NCBI RefSeq assembly: GCF_000430025.1
Contig: NZ_AUCZ01000007.1
Coordinates: forward strand, 1 to 64,000
Length of the DNA: 64,000 nt
Source: Flavobacterium suncheonense GH29-5 = DSM 17707
GTDB taxonomy: Bacteria > Bacteroidota > Bacteroidia > Flavobacteriales > Flavobacteriaceae
Direction of reading: 5' to 3'
The position numbers and the translations under genes are program-made. This document shows, piece by piece, positions 29,132-38,091 of this stretch; within the stretch, counting starts at the first letter, position 1, and every line of letters starts with the position of its first letter. Under the pieces are notes generated by a model that did no database searches, was not told the origin of the DNA, and was given only the letters and a program-made list of their open reading frames with translations.

Positions 29132-29858
29132 TGTCGCTTATATAATTGTGTAAGTGGTTCAAACTCTCCAGTAAGAAATTTGAATTGGCAAATATGGTGT
29201 TTTTTATGTTTTCAGCCAAAAATTCCGCATCGCCTCCTGTTAAAATTACTGTTAAATGTTGATATTGTTCATGGTACCGGCTCACAAACCCTTCGATCTC
29301 GTTTACAATACCGTTTACCACACCGGAATGAATCGACTGTTTCGTGGAATTTCCGATAAAGCCCTCCGGTTGTTCTAAGGTCAGTAACGGCAATTTGGCA
29401 GTGTAATTGTGAAGCGATTCGTAGCGCAAACGAAAGCCAGGCGAAATGGCACCGCCCAAATACTGATTTTCAGCATTGATAAAATCGTAAGTGATACAGG
29501 TTCCCGCATCGATTACCAGTCGGTTTTGGTCTGGATACAACAACGTCGCCCCGGAAGCCAGTACCATACGGTCTACTCCCAAAGTTTTCGGCGTTTCGTA
29601 TTTGTTGTCAAAGGGAAAATGCGTTTCGGAAGAAATAACCGTCAGTTTTGAGTTTTGAGCCAGCCGATTCACCACCGATTCGTCCGGTTGGCCTACCGAA
29701 GAAAACACCGAATTTTCGATTTCCGGAAATTTTTCAAAAATTTTTTCGATTTTTTTTCCGGCTTCTTCTTTCCGAAAGACGTCCCTCCACAAAAGACTAT
29801 CTTTCTCAAAAACAGCAACTTTAATTCGGGTATTCCCCACATCGATGGCTAAAAGCAT
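29124..29858 (-). CDS. coaX: Type III pantothenate kinase
   Basis: First step of coenzyme A synthesis, phosphorylation of pantothenate, by the ASKHA-fold CoaX enzyme that is not inhibited by CoA. It has 244 residues, normal length. MLLAIDVGNTRIKVAVFE holds the PHOSPHATE-1 Asp 6, GVDRMVLASGA is the pantothenate-binding block, and LVIDAGTCITYD is the PHOSPHATE-2 motif with the catalytic Asp. VILTGGDAEFL is the adenosine motif. It heads the coaX, barrel, lptC run and is divergent from tRNA-Phe. Confidence 0.95.
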   Translation of the reverse strand: MLLAIDVGNTRIKVAVFEKDSLLWRDVFRKEEAGKKIEKIFEKFPEIENSVFSSVGQPDESVVNRLAQNSKLTVISSETHFPFDNKYETPKTLGVDRMVLASGATLLYPDQNRLVIDAGTCITYDFINAENQYLGGAISPGFRLRYESLHNYTAKLPLLTLEQPEGFIGNSTKQSIHSGVVNGIVNEIEGFVSRYHEQYQHLTVILTGGDAEFLAENIKNTIFANSNFLLESLNHLHNYISDND

Positions 29859-29877
29859 ATTTTTTGAATTGTGTCAG

Positions 29878-29885
29878 CAAAGATA
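29878..29885 (-). promoter_or_regulatory. -7 box for coaX
   Basis: On the minus strand TATCTTTG matches TAnnTTTG, 20 bp before the coaX start. No TTG occurs at the right distance. It is divergent from the tRNA-Phe promoter that begins 26 bp away. Confidence 0.45.
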
Positions 29886-29911
29886 CAAATTGATTTTTTT
29901 AAAAATTTGTT

Positions 29912-29941
29912 TTGCATAAATGAAAAATGGTTCTATATTTG
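29912..29941 (+). promoter_or_regulatory. Promoter of tRNA-Phe
   Basis: TTG at 29912-29914, a 19-bp spacer and TATATTTG at 29934-29941 match the Bacteroidota consensus fully. The tRNA begins 46 bp after the -7 box. Confidence 0.85.
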
Positions 29942-29986
29942 CACCCGCAATCAACAAGCAATACACGCTTAACGAAAGCACCGAAA

Positions 29987-30059
<73 letters not shown>

Positions 30060-30063
30060 CAAC

Positions 30064-30088
30064 AAAACCCGCTCAATGAGCGGGTTTT
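30064..30088 (+). terminator. Terminator of tRNA-Phe
   Basis: AAAACCCGCTC at 30064-30074 and GAGCGGGTTTT at 30078-30088 form an 11-bp stem with a 3-base loop and a T-run, 4 bp after the tRNA. Confidence 0.9.
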
Positions 30089-30116
30089 TTGTTTTTAAAC
30101 TTTTCCGAAAAACAAA

Positions 30117-30141
30117 AAAGCCAATCTTAAGGATTGGCTTT
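30117..30141 (-). terminator. Terminator overlapping the AsmA-like stop codon
   Basis: A 10-bp perfect stem, AAAGCCAATC (30117-30126) and GATTGGCTTT (30132-30141), has a 5-base loop that contains the TAA stop codon of the gene read on the minus strand, and a T-run follows on that strand. The hairpin therefore includes the last sense codons. Confidence 0.75.
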
Positions 30142-32901
30142 GGTAATAGTATCGTTCGCTACGGCTTCATATTCGGATTCTTCTAAATCTTCCGTGTTTT
30201 TTCCGATTTTGATTTTAGGATTTTCAGACGTTCCCGTAATCTTTAACGGAATCCCGATGATTCCCAAAGGCGGTAATCCCAGACGCATTTTCAGGTTCAG
30301 TTTGCCGTCGAGGGAGGTTTGTCCTTCAATTCTCGGACGGAATCCGGCCACTTTAAACTTGAAGCGCTCAATTGTCATTATATTGTTCTTCACCGTGGTT
30401 TTGATGTCGATTTCCTTTAAATTCGGATCTTTTATCTCATCTTTTCCGGTTTTCTTACTTACTGTATTGAACAGCTTAAATCCTTTCATTTTCACATCAC
30501 GCACAGACAACACGCCGCCGCCGCTTAACGATGGATAAATCGGTTGCATGTTGCCGTCCAAATGACCGGCAATTTTGTAATCCAAAGAAACGATTCCTTC
30601 TGCATTTTCCGCTGCCGAAGCCATATCGCGAAACATTTTGATTTCGTTATACGCTTTCTTCACGTCGAAATCTTTCGCTTTAATCTGATAGTTAAACGCG
30701 GCCTTTTGCAGATTCAGGCTTCCGTAAGTGGCTTCCATGTTAAATTTGCTTCCGATAAGGTCAAAACCGGTGTTTTGGAGTTTCAGCACGCCGTTTTGCA
30801 AGGAAAGACGGCCTTTCAGCTTTTCGATGTTCAACCCTTCAAAATTTACTTTTTGGGCATTTGCCGTCAGACTGAAATCCAAATTGGACGGGATAATCAC
30901 TACGCCGGTTTCCGGATTTTCAGTTTTCGGCGTTTCTTCTGCGGTTTTTTCTCCAGCTGTCGGAGCGGCATTCACCATAAACTCATCCACATTGATATAA
31001 TTGGCCTCTACGGTGAAATTTCCTTTCAGCACGGCTTTGTCCGACATCATAAAGTTGATGACGTTCTGCATCTGTCCGTTCATTTTAAAATCGGACTGTC
31101 CGTACGTAGCGAGGAAATTCTTGAAATTCATTTGGTTCTGATGAAATGCAAACACGCCTTCCTGAATCACAAACGGTTTCGGCAGATAATCGGATTTGGT
31201 GCGGATATTGCGCAACACCAGCGTTCCTTTATTGTTGAGTTTGTCATAATTGCCGTTGGTCGCATCGCTTTGCTTTCCTTTCAGCGCCAAATCTGCTTTT
31301 ACATAGCCTTTTACGTCTAAATCTTTTCGGGCAAATACTTTGTAAATACGCTCCAGATCCAGTTCGCCTTTGGCTTTGATATCGTATATTATATCATCGA
31401 AATTCGTAAAACTCGCGTCCACAAAAACCGGTTTCCCTTCAAAAACAAATTGGGCCGGCTTTACGCGGACCGCCAAATCTTTGTACTTGCCCGAAGCGTT
31501 CAAAATACTGGCCGTCAGATTAATATTATCGATAGGACTCGGATAATAGGTCGTCTGTAAAAACCCGTGCTGCAACACCAAATTACCTCTGGTAACCGGA
31601 AACAAATGGGCTGCGGCATTGTATTGTCCGTTGGCGACAATATCCGTCTTCAAAATTCCTTTAAACTGCATGTTCTGAATTCCCAAAGCGCGGTGCAGCG
31701 TTTGCAGGTTGAGTTGCGACTTGATTTTCGCTTTTACGTCAGGCGTTTCCAGACCGACCGTTTCCACGATACCGCTGAAGTAGTCTTTCCCCAGATTAAA
31801 ATACAGCGAATCGACTTTTACATTCAGCTTATTCGGGTTCAGCCCCGGCAATCTGGTTTCAAAATTCAGGTAGATGTCCGAAGCTGGTACCGGCGCCTTG
31901 TTGTAAGCCACATAACCGTCCCGCACCTTAAAATTAAAGGTCAGATCGGGTTGTTTTTTTTCGGCTACGTTATAGCGGCCTTTAAAGGTGAGGAGCAAAT
32001 CGGTATTGCCTTCCATTTCGGTTTTTTCCAGCCATTTTACGTAATGCGGCGGCAAGGCGGTAAAAACGTCGTGCAGATCGCTGTCTTCCGATTTTACGCT
32101 GAAATCAATGTCGTAACCGCTTTTCAGGAAATCCAGCTTTCCTTTAAAATCAATAGGCAGCTTGTTAATTATCAGATTGTTTTGCTGAAAGATAAACGAC
32201 AGGGAATTGGTGTTCACCTGGGTCAGCAAATCGGCATTTACTTTTTTGTTTTTCAGGTATTCTTCTCCGTCAAAAACGAAATCGAACGATTCAATTTTCA
32301 TTTTGGTTTTCAGATCGAAAATTGCCTGATCCAAATCGCCTTTCCCGCGGTAATTGAACCCTTTGGCATCCATTAAAATTTTAGCCGATTTATCGTTGTA
32401 CACCAAATGACTGTCTTCGATTACAATTTTATCCAAGCGCAGCGACGTATTCGAACTTTCGGTTTTTTCTTCTTTGGCTTCCGAAACGTAAACATTGTAA
32501 TTGGCTTCCCCTTTTTCATTCACCAAAACGTTCATTTCGGCCTTGGAAACAAAAATCTGATCGATGTTTACTTCCCCGTCGAAAATCAAATTTTTAAGGT
32601 TAATTCCGAAAGCCACCTCTTCCGAAGCAATCAGCGTCTGGTTCTGATACGGTGCCGAGCCTTTCAGCGAAAAATCCGTTAGGGTTAAGGTTAAGGACGG
32701 AAAATGATTGAAAAAGGAAAGATTGGCTTCCTTGAAATTCAGTTCTCCGTTAAGTTTACGATTGGCAAATGCTTTTACCTCTTCGGCAATTTGTCCCGGA
32801 AAAAGTATCGGCAGTAAAAACAGCAGTAAAAGGATGGAACCCGCCGTTATTCCTGTAATTTTTAAAATTCTGAGCAGTGTATTTTTCTTCTTCATTTCCA
32901 T
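30127..32901 (-). CDS. AsmA-like outer-membrane biogenesis protein
   Basis: A 924-residue protein with one N-terminal membrane helix (about 14-35) and a very long beta-rich periplasmic body, the plan of the AsmA family, whose larger relatives bridge the envelope and move phospholipid. It has the expected N-terminal block (LNGELNFKEANLSFFNHFPSLTLTLTDF, split over residues 48-75) and an AsmA C-terminal part around residues 770-880 with PPLGIIGIPLKITGTSENPK. An acidic Thr/Glu-rich linker sits at about 640-665. It is monocistronic by appearance. The exact cargo is unknown. Confidence 0.88.
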   Translation of the reverse strand: MEMKKKNTLLRILKITGITAGSILLLLFLLPILFPGQIAEEVKAFANRKLNGELNFKEANLSFFNHFPSLTLTLTDFSLKGSAPYQNQTLIASEEVAFGINLKNLIFDGEVNIDQIFVSKAEMNVLVNEKGEANYNVYVSEAKEEKTESSNTSLRLDKIVIEDSHLVYNDKSAKILMDAKGFNYRGKGDLDQAIFDLKTKMKIESFDFVFDGEEYLKNKKVNADLLTQVNTNSLSFIFQQNNLIINKLPIDFKGKLDFLKSGYDIDFSVKSEDSDLHDVFTALPPHYVKWLEKTEMEGNTDLLLTFKGRYNVAEKKQPDLTFNFKVRDGYVAYNKAPVPASDIYLNFETRLPGLNPNKLNVKVDSLYFNLGKDYFSGIVETVGLETPDVKAKIKSQLNLQTLHRALGIQNMQFKGILKTDIVANGQYNAAAHLFPVTRGNLVLQHGFLQTTYYPSPIDNINLTASILNASGKYKDLAVRVKPAQFVFEGKPVFVDASFTNFDDIIYDIKAKGELDLERIYKVFARKDLDVKGYVKADLALKGKQSDATNGNYDKLNNKGTLVLRNIRTKSDYLPKPFVIQEGVFAFHQNQMNFKNFLATYGQSDFKMNGQMQNVINFMMSDKAVLKGNFTVEANYINVDEFMVNAAPTAGEKTAEETPKTENPETGVVIIPSNLDFSLTANAQKVNFEGLNIEKLKGRLSLQNGVLKLQNTGFDLIGSKFNMEATYGSLNLQKAAFNYQIKAKDFDVKKAYNEIKMFRDMASAAENAEGIVSLDYKIAGHLDGNMQPIYPSLSGGGVLSVRDVKMKGFKLFNTVSKKTGKDEIKDPNLKEIDIKTTVKNNIMTIERFKFKVAGFRPRIEGQTSLDGKLNLKMRLGLPPLGIIGIPLKITGTSENPKIKIGKNTEDLEESEYEAVANDTITKANP

Positions 32902-32993
32902 ACTGCAAAATTACTGCGCCAATTTTATTTTATAACGTATTTGCTTACTTAAACAGTGATAAATATTTGTTAAATAATCGATTGGTGCATAAA

Positions 32994-33019
32994 AAAACGG
33001 GAAGCTATTTTCCCGTTTT
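32994..33019 (-). terminator. Terminator overlapping the DUF885 stop codon
   Basis: AAAACGGGAA (32994-33003) and TTCCCGTTTT (33010-33019) form a 10-bp stem. The 6-base loop holds the TAG stop codon of the minus-strand gene, and a T-run follows on the minus strand. Confidence 0.75.
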
Positions 33020-34771
33020 GATCCATTCGTTGATTTTTTGTTCGAGCAGTGCCAGTGGCATAACGCCGGATTCCAGTACTTTCTGATGGAAAACTTTGAT
33101 ATCGAATTTGGCCTTCATCTGCGTTTCCGCTTTTTTACGCAGTTCCATGATTTTCAGCTGACCGATTTTGTACGACAAAGCCTGCCCCGGAATCGCCATG
33201 TAGCGCTCCACTTCCGAGATAATGCTCGCTTCACTTTCGGCTTCATTCTCGAGCGAATATTTTATTGCCTGTTCGCGTGTCCAGCCTTTAGTGTGCAGGC
33301 CTGTATCGACCACCAGACGAATCGCGCGGTGCATTTCGTTTCCTAACATTCCGAAGTACTGATACGGATCGCTGTACAAGCCCAATTCTTTCCCTAAACT
33401 TTCGGTATACAGGGCCCAGCCTTCTCCATACGCGCCAAACCAGTTGAATTTTCTAAAATCCGGCAATTCCTTATTCTCCTGTTGCAAAGAAATCTGGAAA
33501 TGATGTCCCGGAATCGCTTCGTGCAAAAACAGGTCTTCGTCGCCGTAATAATTGTAATTCTTCACATCCGGAATCGGCACATAGAAAATTCCCGGTCTTG
33601 ATCCGTCTGCGGTACCCTGTATATATTCCGCACTGGCGGTTTTTTCGCGAAACGCTTCCGTCCTGCGGATTTCGAAAGGTGTTTTTGGCTGTAAGGAAAA
33701 GAATTTGTCTACGTTTGGTTTTATTTTTTTGTGAATGGACTCAAAATTGGCAAGTACTTCTTCCGGTTTTTTAAACGGTTTCAGTTCGGGCTTGTTTCGC
33801 ACGTAATCAAAAAATTCCACTATCGTACCCTGAAACCCAACCTGTTGCTTCACTTTTTCCATTTCCGCTTTCAGCCGCGCCACTTCTTTTAAACCCAATT
33901 CATGGATTTCCTCCGGCTTCATATCGGTCGTGGTCCATTGTTTAACATACACCGCATACAAATCCTTTCCTCCGGGCAGGCTTCCGATCCCGCTTGAAGT
34001 ACGGGAAGCCGGCAAATATTTGGTTTTTAAAAACTGAACCATTTTTTGGTATTGCGGCATCAGTTTCTCTGAAATGACTTTGGAATAGTCCTGTTTCAGC
34101 GCCGATTGTGTTTCTGCTGAAAACGATTTCGGCATGGTTTTGATGGTTGTGTAAAACAGGTTGTCCTCCACCTTGGCAGTGATTTGCTCTTCAAATTGCG
34201 GAATCAGCTTTTCGGTCAGTGCTTTTGGCAGCACCATTCGCTTCTGGATTCCTTTTTCCATGTAAATCATTGCCGAATCAATCCATACCACGTAGGATTC
34301 CATACGCTTCAGGAAATTGCGGTAATCCTGTTCGGTTTTAAAAGGCTGTGCCGAAGTGCCGCTGGCAAATTGCGACATGGTCAGATGGGTTCCCCAAAAC
34401 TGATGCACCGGCATTAAATTGGCTTCCTGTTTCAGCAAATCTTTCCCGATAGCCGTTTCCCATTTAATAATCTGGTAACTGATTTTTTCTTCCGGAGAAA
34501 GGCTTGCCGTATCCACATCGGTGAGTTGTTTTTCGTATTTGCCGAAGAATTCCCCCTGTTTTTCACGATACGCATCGGTCATTTCAAACACAAACTTGTC
34601 GTTGTATTCGTTTTGGCCGTTCAAAGTGGCATCCAACGGGTTCAGTTCATTTTTTTCCCGGAAGTAATTTTCGGTAATCGCTTTAAAATCGACCATTTTT
34701 TCTTCTTTTTTACAGTTCACAAAAAGCAAGGACAGCGCAAAAGCAGCCGAAAGAAAGATTATTTTTTTCAT
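33005..34771 (-). CDS. DUF885-family exported lipoprotein, putative metallo-carboxypeptidase-like
   Basis: A 588-residue DUF885 protein. The signal sequence ends in the lipobox LLFVNCKKEEK, so it is a lipoprotein with lipidated Cys near residue 20. The HEAIPGHHFQ motif is an HExxxxHH-like zinc site conserved in this family, and the downstream GEGWALYTESLGKELG carries a further conserved Glu. Proteins of this family are predicted zinc peptidases of the gluzincin-like type; the substrate is unknown. It has its own terminator and no obvious operon partner. Confidence 0.9.
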   Translation of the reverse strand: MKKIIFLSAAFALSLLFVNCKKEEKMVDFKAITENYFREKNELNPLDATLNGQNEYNDKFVFEMTDAYREKQGEFFGKYEKQLTDVDTASLSPEEKISYQIIKWETAIGKDLLKQEANLMPVHQFWGTHLTMSQFASGTSAQPFKTEQDYRNFLKRMESYVVWIDSAMIYMEKGIQKRMVLPKALTEKLIPQFEEQITAKVEDNLFYTTIKTMPKSFSAETQSALKQDYSKVISEKLMPQYQKMVQFLKTKYLPASRTSSGIGSLPGGKDLYAVYVKQWTTTDMKPEEIHELGLKEVARLKAEMEKVKQQVGFQGTIVEFFDYVRNKPELKPFKKPEEVLANFESIHKKIKPNVDKFFSLQPKTPFEIRRTEAFREKTASAEYIQGTADGSRPGIFYVPIPDVKNYNYYGDEDLFLHEAIPGHHFQISLQQENKELPDFRKFNWFGAYGEGWALYTESLGKELGLYSDPYQYFGMLGNEMHRAIRLVVDTGLHTKGWTREQAIKYSLENEAESEASIISEVERYMAIPGQALSYKIGQLKIMELRKKAETQMKAKFDIKVFHQKVLESGVMPLALLEQKINEWIKTGK

Positions 34772-34809
34772 AAGGTCGGATTGAAGATTGAAGAGTAAAG
34801 CTACAAATT

Positions 34810-35172
34810 TTATCCGTGATACACACGGGAAGCAATGATTTTTCCGTCGCGGACTTCCAGAACCTCAGCCACCAGCATGTCGCCTTCACCCTCTACCTGA
34901 CGGATGTATTCCATAAAAATCCGGTCAGTATTGGCCGTTAACGAAGTTACTTTGTAATGCAGCGAAGGCAAACGCTCGAAAGCATCCTGCCACCAGGCGC
35001 GCATGGCTTCTTTTCCCACCACCAGACCGTTGGTTTCCGGCTTACGGATTTTTAGTTTCGGACTGAAATGCTGCGCTTCATCATCATAAAGCGATAATAA
35101 TTTCTCCAGCTGCTTGGTGTTGAACGCTTCAAACCAACGAAAGGCAATCGATTGTAAATTCTCAGGTGTCAT
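34810..35172 (-). CDS. NTF2/SnoaL-like domain protein
   Basis: A 120-residue single-domain protein with the cone-shaped NTF2/SnoaL pattern: an N-terminal helix (IAFRWFEAFNTKQLEKLLSL), YDDEAQHFSP, a helix with AWWQDAFERLP, then strands ending MLVAEVLEVRDGKI. Such proteins are polyketide cyclase-, isomerase- or ligand-binding-like. No catalytic assignment is safe. It lies 37 bp upstream of the DUF885 gene start and just downstream of the terminator of the pseudouridine synthase gene. Confidence 0.85.
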   Translation of the reverse strand: MTPENLQSIAFRWFEAFNTKQLEKLLSLYDDEAQHFSPKLKIRKPETNGLVVGKEAMRAWWQDAFERLPSLHYKVTSLTANTDRIFMEYIRQVEGEGDMLVAEVLEVRDGKIIASRVYHG

Positions 35173-35181
35173 ATAATGATT

Positions 35182-35205
35182 AAAAAATCCCGACTTAGCG
35201 GGATT
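35182..35205 (-). terminator. Terminator after pseudouridine synthase gene
   Basis: On the minus strand AATCCCG, a 6-base loop and CGGGATT followed by a T-run, only 4 bp beyond the stop codon. Confidence 0.8.
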
Positions 35206-35209
35206 GGGT

Positions 35210-36079
35210 TCAGATATTTCTTAAATTGATGATTTCCTGTTCGGTAAGGAATCTCCAGTTTCCTCTTGGTAAATTCTTTTTGGTCAGCCCGGCAAAAACA
35301 ACACGGTCTACTTTTAAGACATTATAGCCCAAATGCTCAAAAATGGAACGCACCACTTTTACATTGGACGTTTTCATTTTCAATCCGATTTCGCTTTTCG
35401 GCTGGTCTTCGATATAGCTCACTTCTTCCACAAAAACGCGATGATTGTCGATGGTTAAACCGGAAGCAATTCGCTCCAAATCTTCAAACTTCAGATTTTT
35501 GTCTAAGGAAACCTGATACACTTTGGAAGAACGCTGGTTAGGTGCCGTAAACTTTCTAATCATATCACTGTCGTTGGTAAACAACAGCAAACCGGTAGTG
35601 GTTTTATCCATTCGGCCCACCGGCTGCAACTTAGCGCGGGTAGCATTGCGCACCAAATCCAATACGTTATTCGAATTCATGTCTTCTTCTTTGGAAGTCG
35701 TGAAGCCTTTAGGCTTGTTCAGCAACAGGTATTCTTTCTTTTCAGGAGTAATGACTGTGCCGTCAAAGTTCACCACATCGCCGGGTTTTACCTTATACCC
35801 CATTTCGGTTACCACTTCCCCGTTCACTTTCACATTGCCGGACTGGATATAGATATCGGCATCGCGACGGGAACAAACGCCGGAATTGGAGATGTATTTG
35901 TTCAAACGGATTTCATCCGAATCTTTTGGTTTAGCTGCCTTAGGTTTGCGTTCAAAATCAGGTTTCGGTTTTGAAAACCCTTCTTTTTTAAACCCTGGCT
36001 TTCCAAAAGCAGGCTTCTTACCCCCAAAATTGGATTTTCCCGAGGTATTTCTTTTATTATTTCCTTTTCCGTTGTTCAT
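35210..36079 (-). CDS. RluF/RluB-type 23S rRNA pseudouridine synthase
   Basis: An RNA-modifying enzyme of the RsuA/RluB/RluE/RluF family, 289 residues. An N-terminal basic, low-complexity tail (about 1-55, rich in Gly, Lys, Pro and Phe) precedes an S4 RNA-binding domain (about 56-105, IRLNKYISNSGVCSRRDAD) and the catalytic domain with GRMDKTTTGLLLFTND, where the Asp is the nucleophile. The C-terminal LPRGNWRFLTEQEI is typical of the family. The tail is common in Bacteroidota homologues and probably adds RNA affinity. Exact target uridine not assigned. Confidence 0.9.
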   Translation of the reverse strand: MNNGKGNNKRNTSGKSNFGGKKPAFGKPGFKKEGFSKPKPDFERKPKAAKPKDSDEIRLNKYISNSGVCSRRDADIYIQSGNVKVNGEVVTEMGYKVKPGDVVNFDGTVITPEKKEYLLLNKPKGFTTSKEEDMNSNNVLDLVRNATRAKLQPVGRMDKTTTGLLLFTNDSDMIRKFTAPNQRSSKVYQVSLDKNLKFEDLERIASGLTIDNHRVFVEEVSYIEDQPKSEIGLKMKTSNVKVVRSIFEHLGYNVLKVDRVVFAGLTKKNLPRGNWRFLTEQEIINLRNI

Positions 36080-36141
36080 TTCGCTAAAATTTCTGCAAAG
36101 ATAGGAATTTAGAAATTGGGTTTAGGCGATGGTTTCGGATT

Positions 36142-37059
36142 TTATATTTTCAGCAGGTTCCGGCCGTGCACCAATACCGACGGATCGATCAAAACGATGC
36201 AGAAAACTCCGGCTACAATGAGCGATTTCAGAATGTTGTGAAGCTGTAAATACTCGTTGTGGGTTTGCGATTTCCAGAGTTTCAGCAGGAAGAAAATCAG
36301 CACTATAAGACTGATATAGAAGTAAATGTCCATATAGCCGACGTCGTATTTGTCAATCAGGATGAATATCGGAAGTATGGTGGAAACCGTTAAAACCGTA
36401 ATGACCTGTTTCGAGACTTTTTCCCCAAAACGTACCGGAATCGTCTGGTAATTGTTCGCCACATCGCCTTTGATGTTCTCCAAATCTTTAATCATTTCGC
36501 GGATTAAAATCAGCAGGAACAAAAACGTGGCGTGGGCAAAAATCACGTGGTAAAAGTTTTTGAAGTACAGCAGAATTCCGAAGAAAGGCAAAACGGCCAA
36601 TAAAGACGCGGTCAGGTTGCCAATCATCGGGTATTTTTTCAGTTTGTGGGAATAGAACCAGATTAGGAAAATATATACCGCAAAAAACAACGCGGCACGC
36701 CAGGAAATGATAAACGCCAAAGCCGTAGCGATAAAATTCAGACTGAAATACACCTGCAGTTTGGTCTTTTGGCTCACCAAACGGTCCAGCATGGATTTGT
36801 TCGGCCGGTTGATCAGATCTTTCTCAGAATCGTAAAAATTGTTGATGATGTAGCCCGAAGCTATCGTTAAAGTCGAAACGAAAACGATAATGAAAAGCCG
36901 CCAGTCGAGAAGCACGTCCAACGCTCTTCTTTCGAGAGCCAGGATAAATATCGAAGACAAATACTGTGCTAAAACAATGATGGGAATGTTGTACCCGCGC
37001 ACCACAGAAAACAAACTGAGAATTTTCATCAGCAGTAATTTTGTTTTTCGTGTGAGCAT
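36142..37059 (-). CDS. UbiA-family prenyltransferase (geranylgeranylglycerol-phosphate geranylgeranyltransferase-like)
   Basis: A 305-residue integral membrane prenyltransferase with about eight helices. The two Asp-rich motifs that bind the Mg-diphosphate are visible as NNFYDSEKDLINRP (about residues 70-83) and MIKDLENIKGDVANNYQTIP (about 190-209). Its best-known relatives make archaeal-type digeranylgeranylglyceryl phosphate, and flavobacterial homologues carry that name, but quinone, heme or other acceptors cannot be excluded. It is followed upstream on the same strand by mevalonate kinase and diphosphomevalonate decarboxylase, so isoprenoid supply and use are grouped. Confidence 0.85.
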   Translation of the reverse strand: MLTRKTKLLLMKILSLFSVVRGYNIPIIVLAQYLSSIFILALERRALDVLLDWRLFIIVFVSTLTIASGYIINNFYDSEKDLINRPNKSMLDRLVSQKTKLQVYFSLNFIATALAFIISWRAALFFAVYIFLIWFYSHKLKKYPMIGNLTASLLAVLPFFGILLYFKNFYHVIFAHATFLFLLILIREMIKDLENIKGDVANNYQTIPVRFGEKVSKQVITVLTVSTILPIFILIDKYDVGYMDIYFYISLIVLIFFLLKLWKSQTHNEYLQLHNILKSLIVAGVFCIVLIDPSVLVHGRNLLKI

Positions 37060-37102
37060 GGCTAAAAATCGAAAGTTTGGGTTAACAGTTTAAAATTAGC
37101 TT

Positions 37103-38041
37103 TTAAAACTGATACACCACTTCCAATTTGTAATCTTTTAACGATTGTTTAGCTTTTTCAAGGTCCTGAGTGAAGCCCAAAATGTAACCTCCGCCACCGG
37201 AACCACACAATTTCAGGTAGTAATCATTGGTATCGATTCCTTTTTGCCAAACCTGATGGAATTGCTCGGGAATCATCGGTTTAAAGTTGTTCAACACCAC
37301 TTTTGACAGTTTTTTGGTGTTGGCGAAAAGGGATTTCATGTCGCCGTGCAGGAAGTTCTCCACACAAGCATCGGTATATTTGATGAATTGGGATTTCAGC
37401 ATTTTGCGGAAACCTTCTTCTTTTAAATTCTCCATGAAGATGTTTACCATCGGAGCCGTTTCGCCGACAATTCCGGAATCAATCAAGAAAACCGCACCTT
37501 TTCCTTGAGCACTTTGCGAAGGAATTCCAGTGGGTTCGATATTGTCTTTGGAATTGATTAAAATCGGCAAACTCAAATAACTGTTCAGCGGATCCAAACC
37601 GGAACTTTTCCCGTGGAAAAACGATTCCATCTGAGAGAAAATCGCTTTCAGCTGCAACAATTTCTCGCGCGTTAAATTTTCCAAAACCGTGATTTTGTTG
37701 TGCGCGTATTTATCGTAAATCGCCGCTACCAAAGCACCGCTGCTTCCCACACCGTAACCTTGCGGAATACTGGAATCGAAATACATGCCGCGCTCCACAT
37801 CGGCTTTCAAAGCTTCTAAATTGAACGTAACCAACTCGGGCTGTTCGGTTTGCAGATCTTTTAAATAAGACACAAAACGTTTTAAACTCGCGTTGGATTT
37901 TACGGCTTCTTCCGATGGATTTTCGTCCACCTTTAAAGCGCCGTTGTAAAAATTATAAGGAATAGACAAGCCTTTGGAATCTTTGATGATGCCGTATTCT
38001 CCGAAAAGCAGAATTTTTGAGTAAAAAAGCGGTCCTTTCAT
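37103..38041 (-). CDS. Mevalonate kinase (GHMP superfamily)
   Basis: Phosphorylates mevalonate with ATP. It has 312 residues from ATG 38041; I prefer this to an upstream in-frame start at 38095 because it places FYSKILLFGEYGIIKDSKGL at the N-terminus and removes overlap with the next gene. The phosphate loop is PQGYGVGSSGALVAAIYD, and the C-terminal GHMP loop is CGSGGGGYILGFT. It is downstream of diphosphomevalonate decarboxylase in the same direction with a 50-bp gap. Name is by family and neighbourhood. Confidence 0.88.
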   Translation of the reverse strand: MKGPLFYSKILLFGEYGIIKDSKGLSIPYNFYNGALKVDENPSEEAVKSNASLKRFVSYLKDLQTEQPELVTFNLEALKADVERGMYFDSSIPQGYGVGSSGALVAAIYDKYAHNKITVLENLTREKLLQLKAIFSQMESFFHGKSSGLDPLNSYLSLPILINSKDNIEPTGIPSQSAQGKGAVFLIDSGIVGETAPMVNIFMENLKEEGFRKMLKSQFIKYTDACVENFLHGDMKSLFANTKKLSKVVLNNFKPMIPEQFHQVWQKGIDTNDYYLKLCGSGGGGYILGFTQDLEKAKQSLKDYKLEVVYQF

Positions 38042-38091
38042 TTTTTGCTTTGGTTTTATTTGGGTATTTACAAAGTAAATGTAGTGAAAAA

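Noticed and set aside
30544..32376. Two long plus-strand frames (about 258 and 269 codons) opposite the AsmA-like gene
   Set aside because: They mirror the codons of a clear AsmA-family protein; products are rich in His, Phe and Arg and match nothing expected.
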